Positions 1 to 12,430 of a stretch of DNA of 64,000 nt are shown piece after piece. A program made the position numbers and the translations under genes. Source of the DNA: Tetracentron sinense (Eukaryota; Streptophyta; Magnoliopsida; Trochodendrales; Trochodendraceae); contig CM026568.1 of assembly GCA_015143295.1 (NCBI GenBank), positions 15,506,607 through 15,570,606 on the forward strand, read 5' to 3'. The notes beneath the pieces were generated by a model that was given only the letters and a program-made list of their open reading frames with translations, had not been told where the DNA came from and made no database searches. Each line of letters starts with the position of its first letter. Within the stretch, counting starts at the first letter, position 1.

Positions 1-3000
1 GAGTTAGACAGGGACTTGAACTCATCAAGACTTTATTTGAACAATTTCTATCATCTGAGTATGTTTCTCTCCTATTATAATGTCGCTTCTTTCTTTTCAT
101 ATCTAACAAATTAATCGTAATTGCTAAATCTTTTACAGGATTTGGCATGTCTGATATCTGGATAAGCTACCAATTGGGTACTTTAATAAGGGAAAAATGT
201 GTTTATTGTAATACATCTCTCCTTTCACAACTTGTTCTCGAATTGTGTTAGGACATCAAGGGAAATGTTGTGGAAGTAATTTAGTTTCTGCTGCCCCAAT
301 GGTTATGAAGATTGAAGAGTATGGAAATATTTGGAATAATGGAACAGTGTCTTTGAATTTCTTATGGGCTTATAATTTTGAGGTGTTAGCTGATTCCTTC
401 AATTCTTCTAGGTCTCCAACCCTAAAATTCATTGCTTGATTCTGTGATTTCTTTTTTCTTTTTGTCATTTAGACTCTCTAAGTGGTATTTTCTGCTTGTT
501 TCGAACTGCATAGATCTTCTAGGTGCACTTTGTCCAACTGGAGGCACTATTTCCTTTCTCAGTATCAGTTTATGAATCTGGTAATGTTAGCACCTTGTAA
601 CCAGTGTTACCTAGGCACTTCAGTTTTCTAAAATTGTGTCGCGCCGACACCTTGGCACGACACGACACTCCGTGGCACGGCACGACACTCCTTGATACAT
701 GCCTATACCATGCCATGTTGATGTCTACATTATGGTTAGGCACGTGTCGCTTCAAGGGTGTCATGCCATTTTAAAATACAACATATATTTTAGATTGCTA
801 GGAATTCTTGTCCAAATCCGGCCCTTGCTTTGCTTCACAAACATAGATGTTGCATCTCCTCTGCAGATTTCTCTTCTAATTGGATCCAAATAGCATTTTC
901 GTAATTATTTTGCTATTTTCTTGTAAGTTTAGATTTAATGGAAATTCCTCATTCCCTCCTCTGGCACATTCTCTTCCTCTTTTGTAAAACTTTCATTATT
1001 CGTTAAAAAAATTTCTTAATATGAAATACCCTATCAGGCATGTGTCCAGTTCTGATATGCTCTTAGATCCTAGTGGTGCACTTATTAATTGCATTATCTT
1101 GTATTTCCTTACTCAACACAAATTAACATCACCATACATATGCAGATTTAACACTATTGCATTCATTTATCCGTTTCAGATTCTGGGTAGCAAAACAATT
1201 CATAAGATATCCTATTGCTGAGTCCATGAATAATATTTTTAGGGTTTGCCAAATTTACACTCTCTGCCCATTTCGGATTCTGAAACTCACATGTGAAATT
1301 GCAAAATTGGTTACATATTGTAAATTTATGGAAACTTAGGTGGCGTTTGATAACACTAATCTAAATAGGTAGAGCTTATTTAAAAATTGTGCTTAGTTGG
1401 ACTTTAGATTGTTAAGTTGAAGGTTAATTGCATGTTTACATCTTTTTGAAGTAGAGATTTTAGAGGTAAAAACCTCTACTTTAAAAAGTAGCTCATAGCA
1501 CCTTTTTTACTTTAGGGTGTATTCGGTTGAGGGGTAAATGGGTGGGAGAAAGTAAAGTGAAGTAAAGTAAAGTGAAAGAATTTTATAAATTCTCTTGTGT
1601 GTTTGGTTTGAGAGAAAAGTTTAGGGGAAAATATAAATTTTTCCAAAATTACCCTTTGCTCTCTTTAGGAATAGGGTTCAACAAAAGGGTAGATTTGGAA
1701 TTAGAAGCTTTTACTTTACTTTCTTTCACAATTCCAGCTTTTTGGTGGAATAAGGTTTGGGTGAAAGTGAGAGAAAGTTAGACACTATTGAGAAAGTTCA
1801 AGTTTTACTTTACCCCAAAATTCCTCAAAACGAACAGCACTTTCACCCACTTTCCTTTACATTCCCCTCAACCGAACACACCCTTAGAGTAAGTAAAACC
1901 CCTACTTCAAAAAGATGTAGACATGCAATTAACCTTCAACTTAACAATCTAAAGTCCAACTAAGCACAATTTTCAAATAAGCTCTACCTATTTAGATTAG
2001 TGTTACCAAATGCCACCTTAAGATCAATATCTTTTGCCATTTTTAGTACAGCTTTCTCATGTAGGTATGCCATTATTCCTCTCCTTTTTTCAATTGCGAA
2101 CTGACTAAGGCGTGTTACTGTGAAAGTCTTTCTCCCAAAAAGGAGAAGGGGATAAAGGAAAGCAAAATTAAGAGTGGTACTTGTTTGAATATACGTCTTT
2201 CCCTTCATTCTGAATAAAAGGGGTCCCTATTTGTTTGTCTGTTCTTGCACGTGTTTAATCGGTATCTTATTTTTACCACCCTGATGATGATGTATTGTAT
2301 TTACAATTTGTCCCCTTTCAGCGAATGCTCTTTAAGAGAAGCAGCTTCAACAGCTTATGCACAAGCTTGTGCGCCATATCACACATGGGCAATTAGAACA
2401 GCGGTTTTTGCTGCAATGTATGCGCTTCCTACAAGGGAACAACTTCTATTGAAGCTAAATGAGACTGGTGAGCTTGTGATCAGTGGTTCAATAGAATAAG
2501 TGCAAAATAGGCGATCAAAATTGATTCTATCTTACTAAAATATTGCTTTATATGAACTTGGTTTAAAAGCAATATTTAGTAGTAAAAAGGGGATGATAAG
2601 AAACTTTTACAAGTGACATCTAAAACTGATTCAGTATTGTATTTATATGTTTTGCTCATGTATGGTGGTGCTCACTTCTTTCTGTGGGTTAAGCTATTGA
2701 TGATACCAACTCAACCCTTATGTGCTAACTTAGGTCCAAGTCTGGAACCCTATATGTATCCATTATTCCTCATTTCCCGAAGTTTCATCCACATTTTTAC
2801 TGTATTCTCCTGTGATATTATTACCTTATTCTGTAACCTGATCTTTTAATTTGTGGGGCATTTAGCTAAGTTTTTTCCATCTTGACCAATTTGTTCTTAG
2901 TACTTTTGATATATTTTTTCTCATTTCTAGTCTCAAGGAGACCTCAACTACGTTCACATTTGTTGCAGATAGCTCAGCAGAGAAGGAAATGAGAAGGTAT

Positions 3001-3075
3001 ATCAAGGCCTCACTTCCAGTTATAGAGTATATTGATAACCTTTACATCTCAAGAAATATCAGCTTGGACTGGTGA
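1..3075 (+). CDS. ACD11-like glycolipid/sphingolipid transfer protein, 3' part (last three exons)
   Basis: This is the C-terminal part of a GLTP-fold protein of the plant ACD11 family. These proteins move ceramide-1-phosphate and related sphingolipids between membranes and restrain programmed cell death. The exons, placed by GT-AG sites and phase, are before 1 to 58, 2322-2467 and 2969-3075. The first reads VRQGLELIKTLFEQFLSSE. The second contains AYAQACAPYHTWAIRTAV and YALPTREQLLLKLNE, the conserved GLTP core with its histidine. The third ends VIEYIDNLYISRNISLDW followed by a stop, and a terminal LDW is typical of the family. Phases join cleanly (GA+C, then G+AT). From memory the closest relative is the Arabidopsis 'ACD11 homolog' rather than ACD11 itself. 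The start codon and the N-terminal half, with the front of the lipid-binding site, lie left of the window. Intron 59-2321 holds two nested MITEs. The gene is tail to tail with the E2 gene. Confidence 0.93.
1339..2017. mobile_element. PIF/Harbinger-type (Tourist-like) MITE in the ACD11-like intron
   Basis: The element has long terminal inverted repeats. The left end begins GGTGGCGTTTGATAACACTA and the right end is the imperfect reverse complement, ending TGTTACCAAATGCCACC. The match runs inward for well over 100 bases on each side. The trinucleotide TTA flanks both ends (1336-1338 and 2018-2020), the target duplication expected of PIF/Harbinger elements. No transposase is seen, so it is non-autonomous. 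A second MITE occupies 1515-1883 inside it. Confidence 0.85.
1515..1883. mobile_element. Second PIF/Harbinger-type MITE nested in the first
   Basis: Its ends are GGGTGTATTCGGTTGAGGGG on the left and CCCCTCAACCGAACACACCC on the right. These are near-perfect inverted repeats, and TTA flanks each side (1512-1514 and 1884-1886). The interior includes AAAGTAAAGTGAA-type repeats and no coding capacity. Because it splits the outer element, it is the younger of the two. Confidence 0.85.
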
Positions 3076-4837
3076 TGATCTGTTGCGGCAGTCAGTTATA
3101 CACGCCTTCTTTTTTGGGAGGCAGAATTCGATTGCAGTTCCCATGGTGCTACAAGAGGAAGACAATTTGCATGTTCCTGTACAACAATACTCTAGTACAG
3201 CATATTGTCTTTTTTTCATTTTTTTATTTTGGCATTCATTAATTATCTTATACCATTTTTTACAACTTGGGTACTTTGCTCTGGTTGTTGCCAAGCACCC
3301 TCAAGATAGATAGCATGTGATACCAAGCATCATCTTTCATCATGACAACTTCTATTGATGGATGAGTTGCAAGTAAAATTCAAAAACACTTCGGTTGCTC
3401 TATTTTGATTGTTTGACTTGAATGTTTTGGCTTTCTTGTGAATAGGCTGGCCTTATTCATGAACATAACTAGAGCAACACCCCAGTACACATATATTAGC
3501 CTTTCTCATATTGTTAATAGTCCCTATTGAACATCAGTGTCTTTGCTTCATCTTCTAAGTGCCATCCATAGGGGCCTGGTGTGTGGTGTGGTGTGGTGCC
3601 TAGGCCAGAAACAGACAGACCCAAATAATCCTGGTTCTTGTTGCCAAAATTTCTAAAATCACCATCAATGGAAAACCCATGTAAGTGAATAATGAACTGA
3701 AACAGGTACTTTCCTAATCATCCAATCTACTTTGGATGGTTTTATGACCGAGTTGCTAGGCTGAGTTTGGGCTAGGAGATCTCCGAGAAGGTGATCTAAA
3801 CTCCAAGCCTCTTCGTTCGACCTCCAGAACTCCAAATCCCACAAAATCAATCAGTTGATGGCACCACTTCGTGGTGATATTCATTTCTTTTGGTTCCATT
3901 TGCATCCGAATTCTAAGTTAACCCTTGGTTATTTGACACTGGGCCAGCAATCACATGACGGGTACAGTTCAGGCCATGAACTGTGTTGCGGAGAGGGGTA
4001 TAAATCTAAAAACAATGTTAGGGACGAATGGCTCCTTCCCATCCTCCATCCTTGAATAAATTTATATCCTATAATGGGCATATGTAGGAGTCTTAGTGCT
4101 ACAGGGCTTATAGCACTTCCATAGTAAGCCTTGAGATCTAAGACAAACAGTAGTCCAGCCAAAATCAGTCCAACTAACATGAGGGAATGACCCGAAAAAG
4201 GAACTCTGCATAGATTCACTTGCACCATTTCTGTAGAGACTATCATAAGCTCTCTCCATTTTATTAGTTTCATTTGGTGGAAATGACCACGATCCGAGGA
4301 CAGAAAGAGATGGCCATGGGATATGAACTTTTGAACTAGATCTTTCGGTACACATTTCGCATGGGTCTCGTCAATCACATGCAGAGAGAATGGCTTCTTC
4401 CGATTCTTTGAAGGCACATTGGGCAACATTTCTCACCACATGCACAAGTGGCAGGAACGATGCCCATTGTCTAATCCAATCATTCCCAATAAATGAAACT
4501 TTCTCCAAATTACTGGGCTTTCTAAACAAGACAGTTCTTCACCGGGTTCTTCCATCTCCTTTTTCAAAGGGTCATGCTGAACATATGAAATACTCTCTGA
4601 AAATAAGGGTGGCTCTAGCAACTTGTTATTGGATAAAATAAAACGGAATAAATTACAGCAAAAACATGTCTTGAGACATTTATTTGCAAAACACTTCTAA
4701 GGAAATTGCTGCAAAACCAAGTTCCTCGGCTGCGGATTATATCTTCAATATAGAACTTCAATCATGGCTTCTCATCCAACAAGAAAATATAAGGCCCATA
4801 TCAACCAATTTTGGTCAATATAAACCCAAATCATCAT
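3076..4837. other. Intergenic region between two convergent genes
   Basis: This stretch separates the stop codons of the ACD11-like gene (+) and the E2 gene (-). It must contain both 3' UTRs. I see no convincing coding exon. Minus-strand reading frames around 3929-4621 give a few protein-like phrases but no continuous domain (see rejected items). Confidence 0.5.
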
Positions 4838-7800
4838 CTACAATGTTAGGCTGTCAGGGTTTTCAATGATCTTTGCAAATGTCTGAAGGAAGGCTGCCAA
4901 GTCAGCACCATAGATTATTCGGTGATCAGCTGTTACATTCACCTGAAAATAAAATTGGCATGCAAATTCAATTACAAGCAAGGTTTAGGTCAAACACCAC
5001 CAAAGACCAAATGCAAAAAGATCATGCACATTTTTTGACAAAGAGATTGCAATTCATAGAAGAGCTAAGGAACCAGCCTTATAGCTATGCAAAAGGCAAA
5101 TCAAAGTATTTGTTCAAGACTATTTAGAATCAGCGAAAACAATATGGACTCTCTTCTAAATTTTTGTTTATTAATTTTCTTCTATTTTGTGGGTTCGACT
5201 AACTTCCTACATGTAGGTAATTCTCTTGACTAATTTTTTATTCTTTATTTTGTTTATATATAATATTAAGGTGCTTGTGAGAAAAAAAAAGATTTTGATT
5301 TACTTAAAGCACAGAAAACAAATGGGTTGTGAAGTACTTGATTGCCTGTAGAAAGAACAATTAATTTACATGCATACATATCCCCTATCAAATAAAAGAA
5401 AATGAAATCATCCCTTGTGTTACAGTACAAAAGAATCATGAAGTTCTGTAGTAAGTAGAACTCATTCTGGACTCTGGAAATCATGGTTGCTCTTCTAATA
5501 TGCTTCCTAGTCTCCAAAGTGATTTGGTTTCTTTCTGTGAGGGTCTGAATGCAAAGAGGGAGAGACAAATATGGCTACGTGATAGAGTACCTGGCTAAGT
5601 TCGTACTTAGAATAGGTCCCCCTATTAATGAGCTCATCACCATGGCTTATAACTATAAACGATTGAAAAGATGATCTATGAAGTTTCAGTGTCAAACACC
5701 CTGTGCTCTCTAGACAAACCAACAATGATAATAGAAGGCAATATGCTCGCTTTTAAAATAGGTTTTCAATGGATGCCAATAAAAATCCCTAACGAAATGT
5801 GCAGAAAAGCAACTAGGTATTGTGGTTTGAGGGTTTTCCCATAGGGATTGTCACCTAGTCAAGGAAAACTATTTGTCAAACCAGATAAAAGTACCAATGA
5901 CATATCTGGTGAGTTTGGTCTTCCAGCCAAGTTTTCTAGAAGGGATCTAAGGTTATGGATCCTAGGAAGCTACAGTTCATGTAACGACCCGGATTTTTGG
6001 AAGAAAATCTTGAGGCCAGGAAAACCTTTAATTGAGTATAATTAATTAAAGATTAATATTTATAAATTATGGTGCCACTTTTTCCTAATTGGAATCTGTA
6101 AAATCCTGGGAAAGTATTGGGTTTTAACTGCGGGTTCTGGATTTGTGTGCGGAACTTGAAAATTAACCATAAAATCCAGTATTTTTCACTGAAACACCCA
6201 CATCACATACCGGTCGGCTACCTGGACGACTGTTTGTCGTCTCGGTTCCATTGATTTGCAGGTCAGCTCTAATACCAATTGTGATGCCCCGAATCCGTGT
6301 CTTAGATAAACAAGTTCCGAGACGCATGCTCGTTTGTCATTACCAACCAACGAAAGACATTTTCAACTTTTCTTACATATTTCAGTCTGAAACCGAGGTT
6401 TACACCTCTTTCTTATCTCACACATATCAACTATTCATTTTCTTCATTCTGGGTCTCTGACCCTATTTCATTCACCTTCAAATTATTCCATGCGAACCGA
6501 AATTTCGAGCTATCTATCCCGAAACAGAGGTCTACGTACCTCTACTCAATTTTCTTTCATTCCTAATCATTCTATACAACACATATCGGGTCTATGACCC
6601 TTTTTCACCCATAAATCATCCCAACAATCCATTCCATACCAAAACAGTATAATAAATATCATGCTGATTTGGGGTTCGGAGGTGCCTCTGTCATCATCAA
6701 AACTATAAATTTTTATCGATAAACATCGTGATAGGGTTTAATCAAAAAATGATATCACAAGATCTAACCGTCAAAATGATCTGAAATTTGGATATAATTC
6801 ATAAATAGGGGTGATATGATAAAATTTTAAAGCTGCTCTCAGATCGGGAAGTGTTACTATCATCATCAAAACGCTACTGTATTACCTATAAACATCATGA
6901 TATGGTTTAATCAAAAAATAATATCTCCAGGTCTATCCGTCAAGATGCTCTGAAATTTGGATATGATTCACAAATAAGGGTGATAGTCATGCGATAAAAA
7001 TTTGAAGCTGATCTGAGATCAGGAAGTGCCTTTGACTTCAAGAACGATCCATAACAATAACATATAATAGGAATAATAGAAAAGAGGGAAGGGGATTTTA
7101 CCTCTTATATGCAAAACAAAGCTTCGGATGGCGAAAAGGACGTTGTAGATGCGATCAGAGTGCTAGAAAATCCCAAGATAGACCTTCACTCTCACTTTCT
7201 CTCTCTAATCTTTCTCCTCTTTCTCTCTCTAGAAACACACGAGCAGAGTTTCTGCTCCTAAATTTTCCCAAAACCAGAAAATGAAGCGGTTTTCTTCTTT
7301 ATATAGACTTTCATGAATATGACAAGTATAGGCATGTAAGTGACAAATGTCTTGTGAGGTGTCAAAATCATGTGGTGACACATGTTGGTTACATACACCA
7401 TGCAAAGTGGTGGTTCCGTTGAACGAATTGCCGGATTCCGTGAATCCTCGATTTTTCTAGTTCGAAGTTTCGTAACTTTGCAATCCGACGCGCGATGATG
7501 CCGATATGACAGGCGATCGCACTAGGGACATTCCGACACCTGTTATGCAAATTTCAGGGAAAAATATTGAGTTCTGCTAACAAACACTAAGTTCTGACGA
7601 ATATTCAAAACCCATGGATTTCCTAACTTTTGGGTACTAAACACGCCGCGGTTTTGCGGTATGACCTGCGATGAAACCGAAACGACAAGCAGTCGTCCAG
7701 ATAACCCAACAGTATGTGATGTGGGTGTTTCGTTGAAAAATATTGGATTTTATGGTTAATTGTCCAGTTCCGCACACAAATCTAGAACCCGCAATTAAAC

Positions 7801-10800
7801 CCCAAATACTTTCCCGGGATTTTACGGATTCCGATTAGGGAAAAGTACCATTTTGCATGGTGTATGTAACCAACATGTGTCACCACATGATTTTGACACT
7901 TCACAAGACATTTGTCACTTACATGCCTACGCTTGTCATATTCATAAAAGTCTATATAAATGGAAAAATCAACTTCATTTTTTGGTTTTGGAATATTTCA
8001 GGAGCAGAAACTCTGCTATGTGTTTTTGAAGAGAGAAAGAGGAGAGAGATTAGAGAGAGAAGGAGAAAGTTAGAGATAGAAAGTGAGAGTGAAGGTCTAT
8101 CTTGGGGTTTTCCAGCGCTCTGATCGCATATACAACGTTCGTTTCGTCATCTGGAGCTTTATTTTGCAGATAAGAGGTAAAATTTCTTTTACTTTTTCTA
8201 TTATCCCTATTATATACTATTGTTATGGATCGTTCTTGAGGTCAGAGACACTTCCCAATCTCAGATCAGCATCAAATTTTTATCACATTACTACCACCCC
8301 TATTTATGAATTATATCCAAATTTCAGAGCATTCAAACAAATAGATCTTTAGATATCATTTTTTTATTAAACTTTATCATGATGTTTATAGGTAATACAG
8401 TGACGTTTTGATGATGGTAGAGATACTTCCCGATCTCAAATCAACTTCAAATTTTTATCACATTACTATTATCCCTATTTGTGAATCATATCCAAATTTC
8501 AGATCATTCTGACGATTAGATCTTGAGATATCATATTTTTTTTATTAAACCCTATCACAATGTTTATCGATAAAAATATATAGTCTTGATGATGAGAGAG
8601 GCACATCCAAACCCCGGATCAGCCTGATATTTTTTATATTGTTTTGGTATGAAATGGATTGTTGGGATGATGTATGGGTGAAAAAGGATCATAGACCCGA
8701 TATGTGTTGTATAGAATGGATGAGAGCTTGCATGAAATAATTTGCAGGTGAATGAAATAGGGTCAAAGACCCATAATGAAGAAAAATGAATGGTTGATAT
8801 GTGTGAAATGAGAAAGAGGTGTAAACCTCGGTTTCAGACTGAAATATGTATGAAAAGTTGACAAGTTCCTACATTTTCGCGGGCAAAGTCTTCCGCTGCG
8901 TGATAATGATGAATGAGCACGCGTCTCGGAACTTGTTTCCTAAAGACTCGGGTTCGGGGCGTCACAATTCAACTTTAGAAATAGATATTAGTGAGTTTAG
9001 CTTTGACATTCCAGTTAGTTTTACGTACAGGAAGTAGCTTCAAAGATTTCTATAGGGACAAAATCTTCAATGTGCCTATTTTCCTCTTGAGATAATTGTC
9101 TCCAGCCCCCAAGAACTTACTCAACCAGTCTCCACTGGTAATGTCACGGGAACATTCTTAAGATCATGGATCAACCCCATCATTGGAAGAGTATCATGGT
9201 GGCAAGGATAAAATGTTAAAACAAAATAATCCTTGTACCCAGCTCTGATTGTAGTAATGGTGAAGGAAGTATCTAGTACAAGATGCTAGAAATGTTCATT
9301 GTAAGTATCAGCTAATTTATTTGTAGATTGAGACAGATCTAGCACTGGCGCATGTTTCAGTTCTAGGTTTCATAACTTTGTCATGAATAGTTAGTATATG
9401 GAGTAGAACGCAATAGCTCATGCTACCTATTGTTAGTGTCAGCAGGGACATTTCCCACCGATTTAGTTATTCTAAAGGCGCTTCTGACTAAATAAACAAG
9501 TTGAAGGCCATACCTAGAAGTTAGTGTGGCTGGGAACACTTACTACCAATTTAGGAATTCCTTACAAGTTATTTCACTAGAAGAAGAAGGCAATGAGGCT
9601 TATTGTCACTTCACTCAAGAGAATAGACATTCATTGAAGTCATTACTCCAATTTCAAAATCCAAAGGATCAGTTACCTGGCATTTATGCTCCACTTGTAA
9701 AACCAAGAATCTTTTAGAAGATCAATGAATTCATAAGGTTAGTTACCCAATTTAGTCATCAAGTCGGAGTTCGGGAATCATTTGGCCAGGAAAAATGGGA
9801 AAAATCGGCAATTTCATAGAAGTTGGGGAAAATCACCAAGTCGGAGTTCAGCAAGGGTATCTGATCACTAGATATTTTCTATCAACATTTCTAATGTCTT
9901 TTCCGACCCTTATAAAAGTAAACTGGGGCAATCTGGGGTAATTTTGTAATAATGTAATCAGAACCAGACAAAGGAGACTACTTAGAGGGAAATGGATGTG
10001 TTTTTCTCCAGCCTTCACTAAAGAAAATAGGGATATTGCTAGATAAAATCAGGCCTACAACCAAAAGCAGACTCATCACCCTCACCATAGATGCAGCCAA
10101 AGCCAATTATTTCTCTCTCACCTCTAAGAATTGTGATCAAAATTAACCTTGGTATCACTCAGAGGACAATTGCTCGAGATACATACAGAAATAAAGTCCT
10201 AGACCATGGATGATAATCAACACAAGTGGCAATCAATTTCAAACAAAAAAAAAAAGGGATGTCGTCTCGTAAACTTCGAGTCTAAAAGCTTGTCAACACG
10301 AAATGAGTTATTTGTATAGTGACATAGTCGGAGTTCGGGAATAATTCAGCAAGGGTCAAGTTTGAAAAATTTTGGGAAAATAATAATAATTATAAAAAGA
10401 TATCAAATAATTTGATTTAATAATATACAAAATAAGCAGTTTACTTTGTCGAACTAATTATTGTAAAATTCACAAATAATTTGGCAAACCTAAAATTCGC
10501 GAATAATTCGCCACACCTAAAATTCATGGATTTTTAAAAAATTCGGAGAATTTTGTTACTATGGTTATTTGAATTTTGATGTTAGCAACAAAATACAAAA
10601 CAAGAAACCAAACTTACCAGCATTTTGCTTTTAACACTGAAGAATCCATCCACATCAGCCACAGCCGTAGGCTTTGATGCTCCTATGGCCATAATAGCCC
10701 CCTGTACATCATATCAATTTTCCAAGCAAATAGTTAAGAATTCATAAAACATAATATGATTTCATAAGGTGGTAGATATGAAATACATTAGAGCAAGTCA

Positions 10801-12370
10801 CTGACCTGTCCTGGAGGAAGAATAGCATCAAATCTGTCTACTCCAAACATGCCCAAATTGGATAGAGTGAATGTCCCTGCATGCATAACATGCACAATTC
10901 AGTTTCATTATGTCCTCAGCAACGAGAATGGTTCAGTTTATTTTTGGCCCTCAAAAAACATTGCAACAAAAGAAACAACTAAATCAGTATATAAGAACCT
11001 GAATTGTCCTCTTGGGGCTGCAGTTGCTTAGCCCGAGCTTTCTCTACCAGCTCTTTCCATCTTTGAGATAGCAGATAAAGATCCAACTGCACCAACAAGA
11101 ACAGATTCCCCACTCAAATTGTGAACAGATGAGAATTATGAACATAACTACAAAATTTCATTTGGGAATTCGCAGATCACAGACCTTATCTGCATCCTGA
11201 AGAACAGGGGTTATGAGCCCACCGTTAATGGCCACCGCAACTGCAATATTTATGCTGCTGTTATACGTAAAACTTTTGCCATCTTTACAACTCGCATTCA
11301 CGACTGGATGTTGAGCAAGCGCCATAGCTGCAGCCTTTGCCAACAAAGCAGTCATGGTTACACCCTTGGGTTTCACCTGAAATTGTCCAAAGAAATCTAG
11401 TTCAAGCCCTGAATCTTTAACAAGAAATGGAGTCAAAAGATACAGATTATATCATAAAATGTACCTTCTCATATAGAACGTCCAATGCACCGGTCATTAC
11501 AGGATACCCAACACGGAATGTCGGCACCGAGAGGCTCTCGACCATGTTCTTTGAAACTGCTGCTTGCATCATCGAGAAAGGAACAACAGTAGAACCAGGA
11601 ATTTGAGGAAGAGAAGCAGCAGCAGTAGCAGCTGCTTTAGGAGGAGGAATTCTGGTTCCTGCAGCAACAGGGGAAGCTACATTGCTACTACTACTACTCT
11701 TCGGCGGCGAAATTCCGGCAGCAGCCTCGACATCTGATGGAGTTATCCGACCAAATTGTCCAGTCCCGATAACCGATCCAATATCGATCTTATGCTGCTT
11801 TGCAAGCTTCTTCGCATAAGGCGTCGCAAAAATCTTCCTCGGCCCATCGGAAACCGGCGCAGAAACAACCTTTTCCGGCGAAGCGACAACAACAACAGCA
11901 GGAGCAGGAGCAGGAGAAGCTGGTGGAGGAATCGGAGAAGAGGTTTTCGAAGAAGAAGCTTGAGCTTTAGCTTCTGCGATTTCATCTTCGGTCTCGGCGA
12001 GTAAACCGATTGGGGCACCTACAGGAGCCGTTTCGCCTTCCCCGACGACAATCACGGCGAGAACTCCGTCGTAGAATGTCTCGACATCCATATCGGCCTT
12101 ATCGGATTCGACGACGACGACGCTCTCGCCTTTGGAGAGGACGTCGCCTTCGGATTTCACCCAGGACACGATCTTGCCTTCCGTCATGGTGGAGCTGAGA
12201 GCAGGCATGAAGATCTCTCTGATCTTGGCCTGTACAGTTGAGATCTTCCGACGCGGCTTGATATGGAATGTGGTGGAGAAAGGACGGCGAGATTGCTCGT
12301 TGGTAAGAGAAGATGAAAATGAGATGGTGTTGGAGGTTGGAGAAACCCTAGAAAGTAGAGGAGAAGCCAT
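4838..12370 (-). CDS. LTA2: Plastid pyruvate dehydrogenase E2 (dihydrolipoamide acetyltransferase), complete, six exons
   Basis: This is the E2 core of the chloroplast pyruvate dehydrogenase complex. It transfers the acetyl group from lipoate to CoA, supplying acetyl-CoA for fatty acid synthesis. Exons on the minus strand are 12370-11465, 11376-11185, 11086-10999, 10876-10806, 10701-10618 and 4942-4838; all joins keep phase and total 481 residues, close to the 480 I recall for Arabidopsis LTA2. Residues 1 to about 48 are Ser/Arg-rich and look like a transit peptide. The lipoyl domain follows (about 50-125) with lipoyl Lys91 in ESDKADMDVETF. A Pro/Ala linker leads to the E1/E3-binding domain (about 180-217, FATPYAKKLAKQ). 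The acyltransferase domain ends with NVTADHRIIYGAD, catalytic His454; Tyr in place of the Asp of HRxxDG is, as I recall, normal for the plastid type. The last intron (10617-4943) is about 5.7 kb and full of repeats. Confidence 0.97.
5979..6279. mobile_element. Internal segment of an LTR-retroelement remnant, with primer-binding-site complement
   Basis: The segment begins TGTAACGACCCGG and ends with GCTCTAATACCA at 6266-6277. That sequence is the complement of the initiator-Met tRNA primer-binding site, with one difference from the usual GCTCTGATACCA. It abuts the LTR-like copy at 6280, so on the minus strand the order is LTR, primer site, internal DNA. An inverted homologous segment lies at about 7670-7853. 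The element is a fossil within the E2 intron. Confidence 0.55.
6280..7404 (-). mobile_element. LTR-like repeat copy, left arm of an inverted pair
   Basis: Read on the minus strand it starts TGCATGGTGTATG and ends GGGGCATCACA, the TG...CA form of an LTR, about 1.1 kb long. The second copy at 7854-8966 lies in the opposite orientation. Both contain a CT/GA-rich tract, at about 7190-7250 and 8025-8095. The two copies differ at many positions, so the insertion is not recent. No protein domain is seen. Confidence 0.6.
7405..7853. mobile_element. Spacer between the inverted LTR-like copies
   Basis: About 450 bases separate the two arms. The right part (about 7670-7853) is the inverted counterpart of the internal segment at 6060-6265. 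The left part has no second copy in the window. No coding sequence is seen. Confidence 0.5.
7854..8966 (+). mobile_element. LTR-like repeat copy, right arm of an inverted pair
   Basis: It starts TGCATGGTGTATGTAACC and ends CGGGGCGTCACA on the plus strand. It is homologous over its full length to 6280-7404 in the reverse direction. Head-on arrangement of two LTRs is not the normal element layout, so the block is a rearranged remnant or a foldback derivative. Confidence 0.6.
9755..10560. repeat. Dispersed repeat copies with the 'GTCGGAGTTCGGGAATAATTC' type end
   Basis: Copies of one repeat family lie at about 9755-9870 and 10322-10560, in the E2 last intron. They share the phrase AGTCGGAGTTCGGGAAT, and the second ends in an AATTCGGAGAATTTTGTTACTATGG stretch. 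Related copies in the other orientation lie at 14814-15268. The family is non-coding, AT-rich and MITE-like. The bases between the two copies show nothing I recognise. Confidence 0.5.
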
Positions 12371-12398
12371 TGATGAAGCTTGGAGTCTCTGTGTGTTT

Positions 12399-12422
12399 CT
12401 CTCTCTCTCTCTCTCTCTCTCT
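12399..12422. repeat. (TC)n tract just upstream of the E2 start codon
   Basis: A run of TC dinucleotides (GA on the coding strand) ends about 30 bases before the E2 ATG at 12370. Its position places it in the probable 5' leader. GA/CT tracts in leaders are common in plants; a regulatory role is only inference. Confidence 0.7.
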
Positions 12423-12430
12423 AGAGATTA

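Noticed and set aside
3929-4621. Minus-strand frames with phrases such as SWTDFGW, suggesting a BAHD acyltransferase fragment
   Set aside because: Only a few residues resemble the DFGWG motif and the catalytic HxxxD is not seen. Frames change repeatedly. Not enough to call a gene or pseudogene.
11743-12198. Arg/Ser-rich frames on the other strand or frame within E2 exon 1
   Set aside because: They are shadows of the E2 coding sequence caused by its GC-rich, repetitive linker region.
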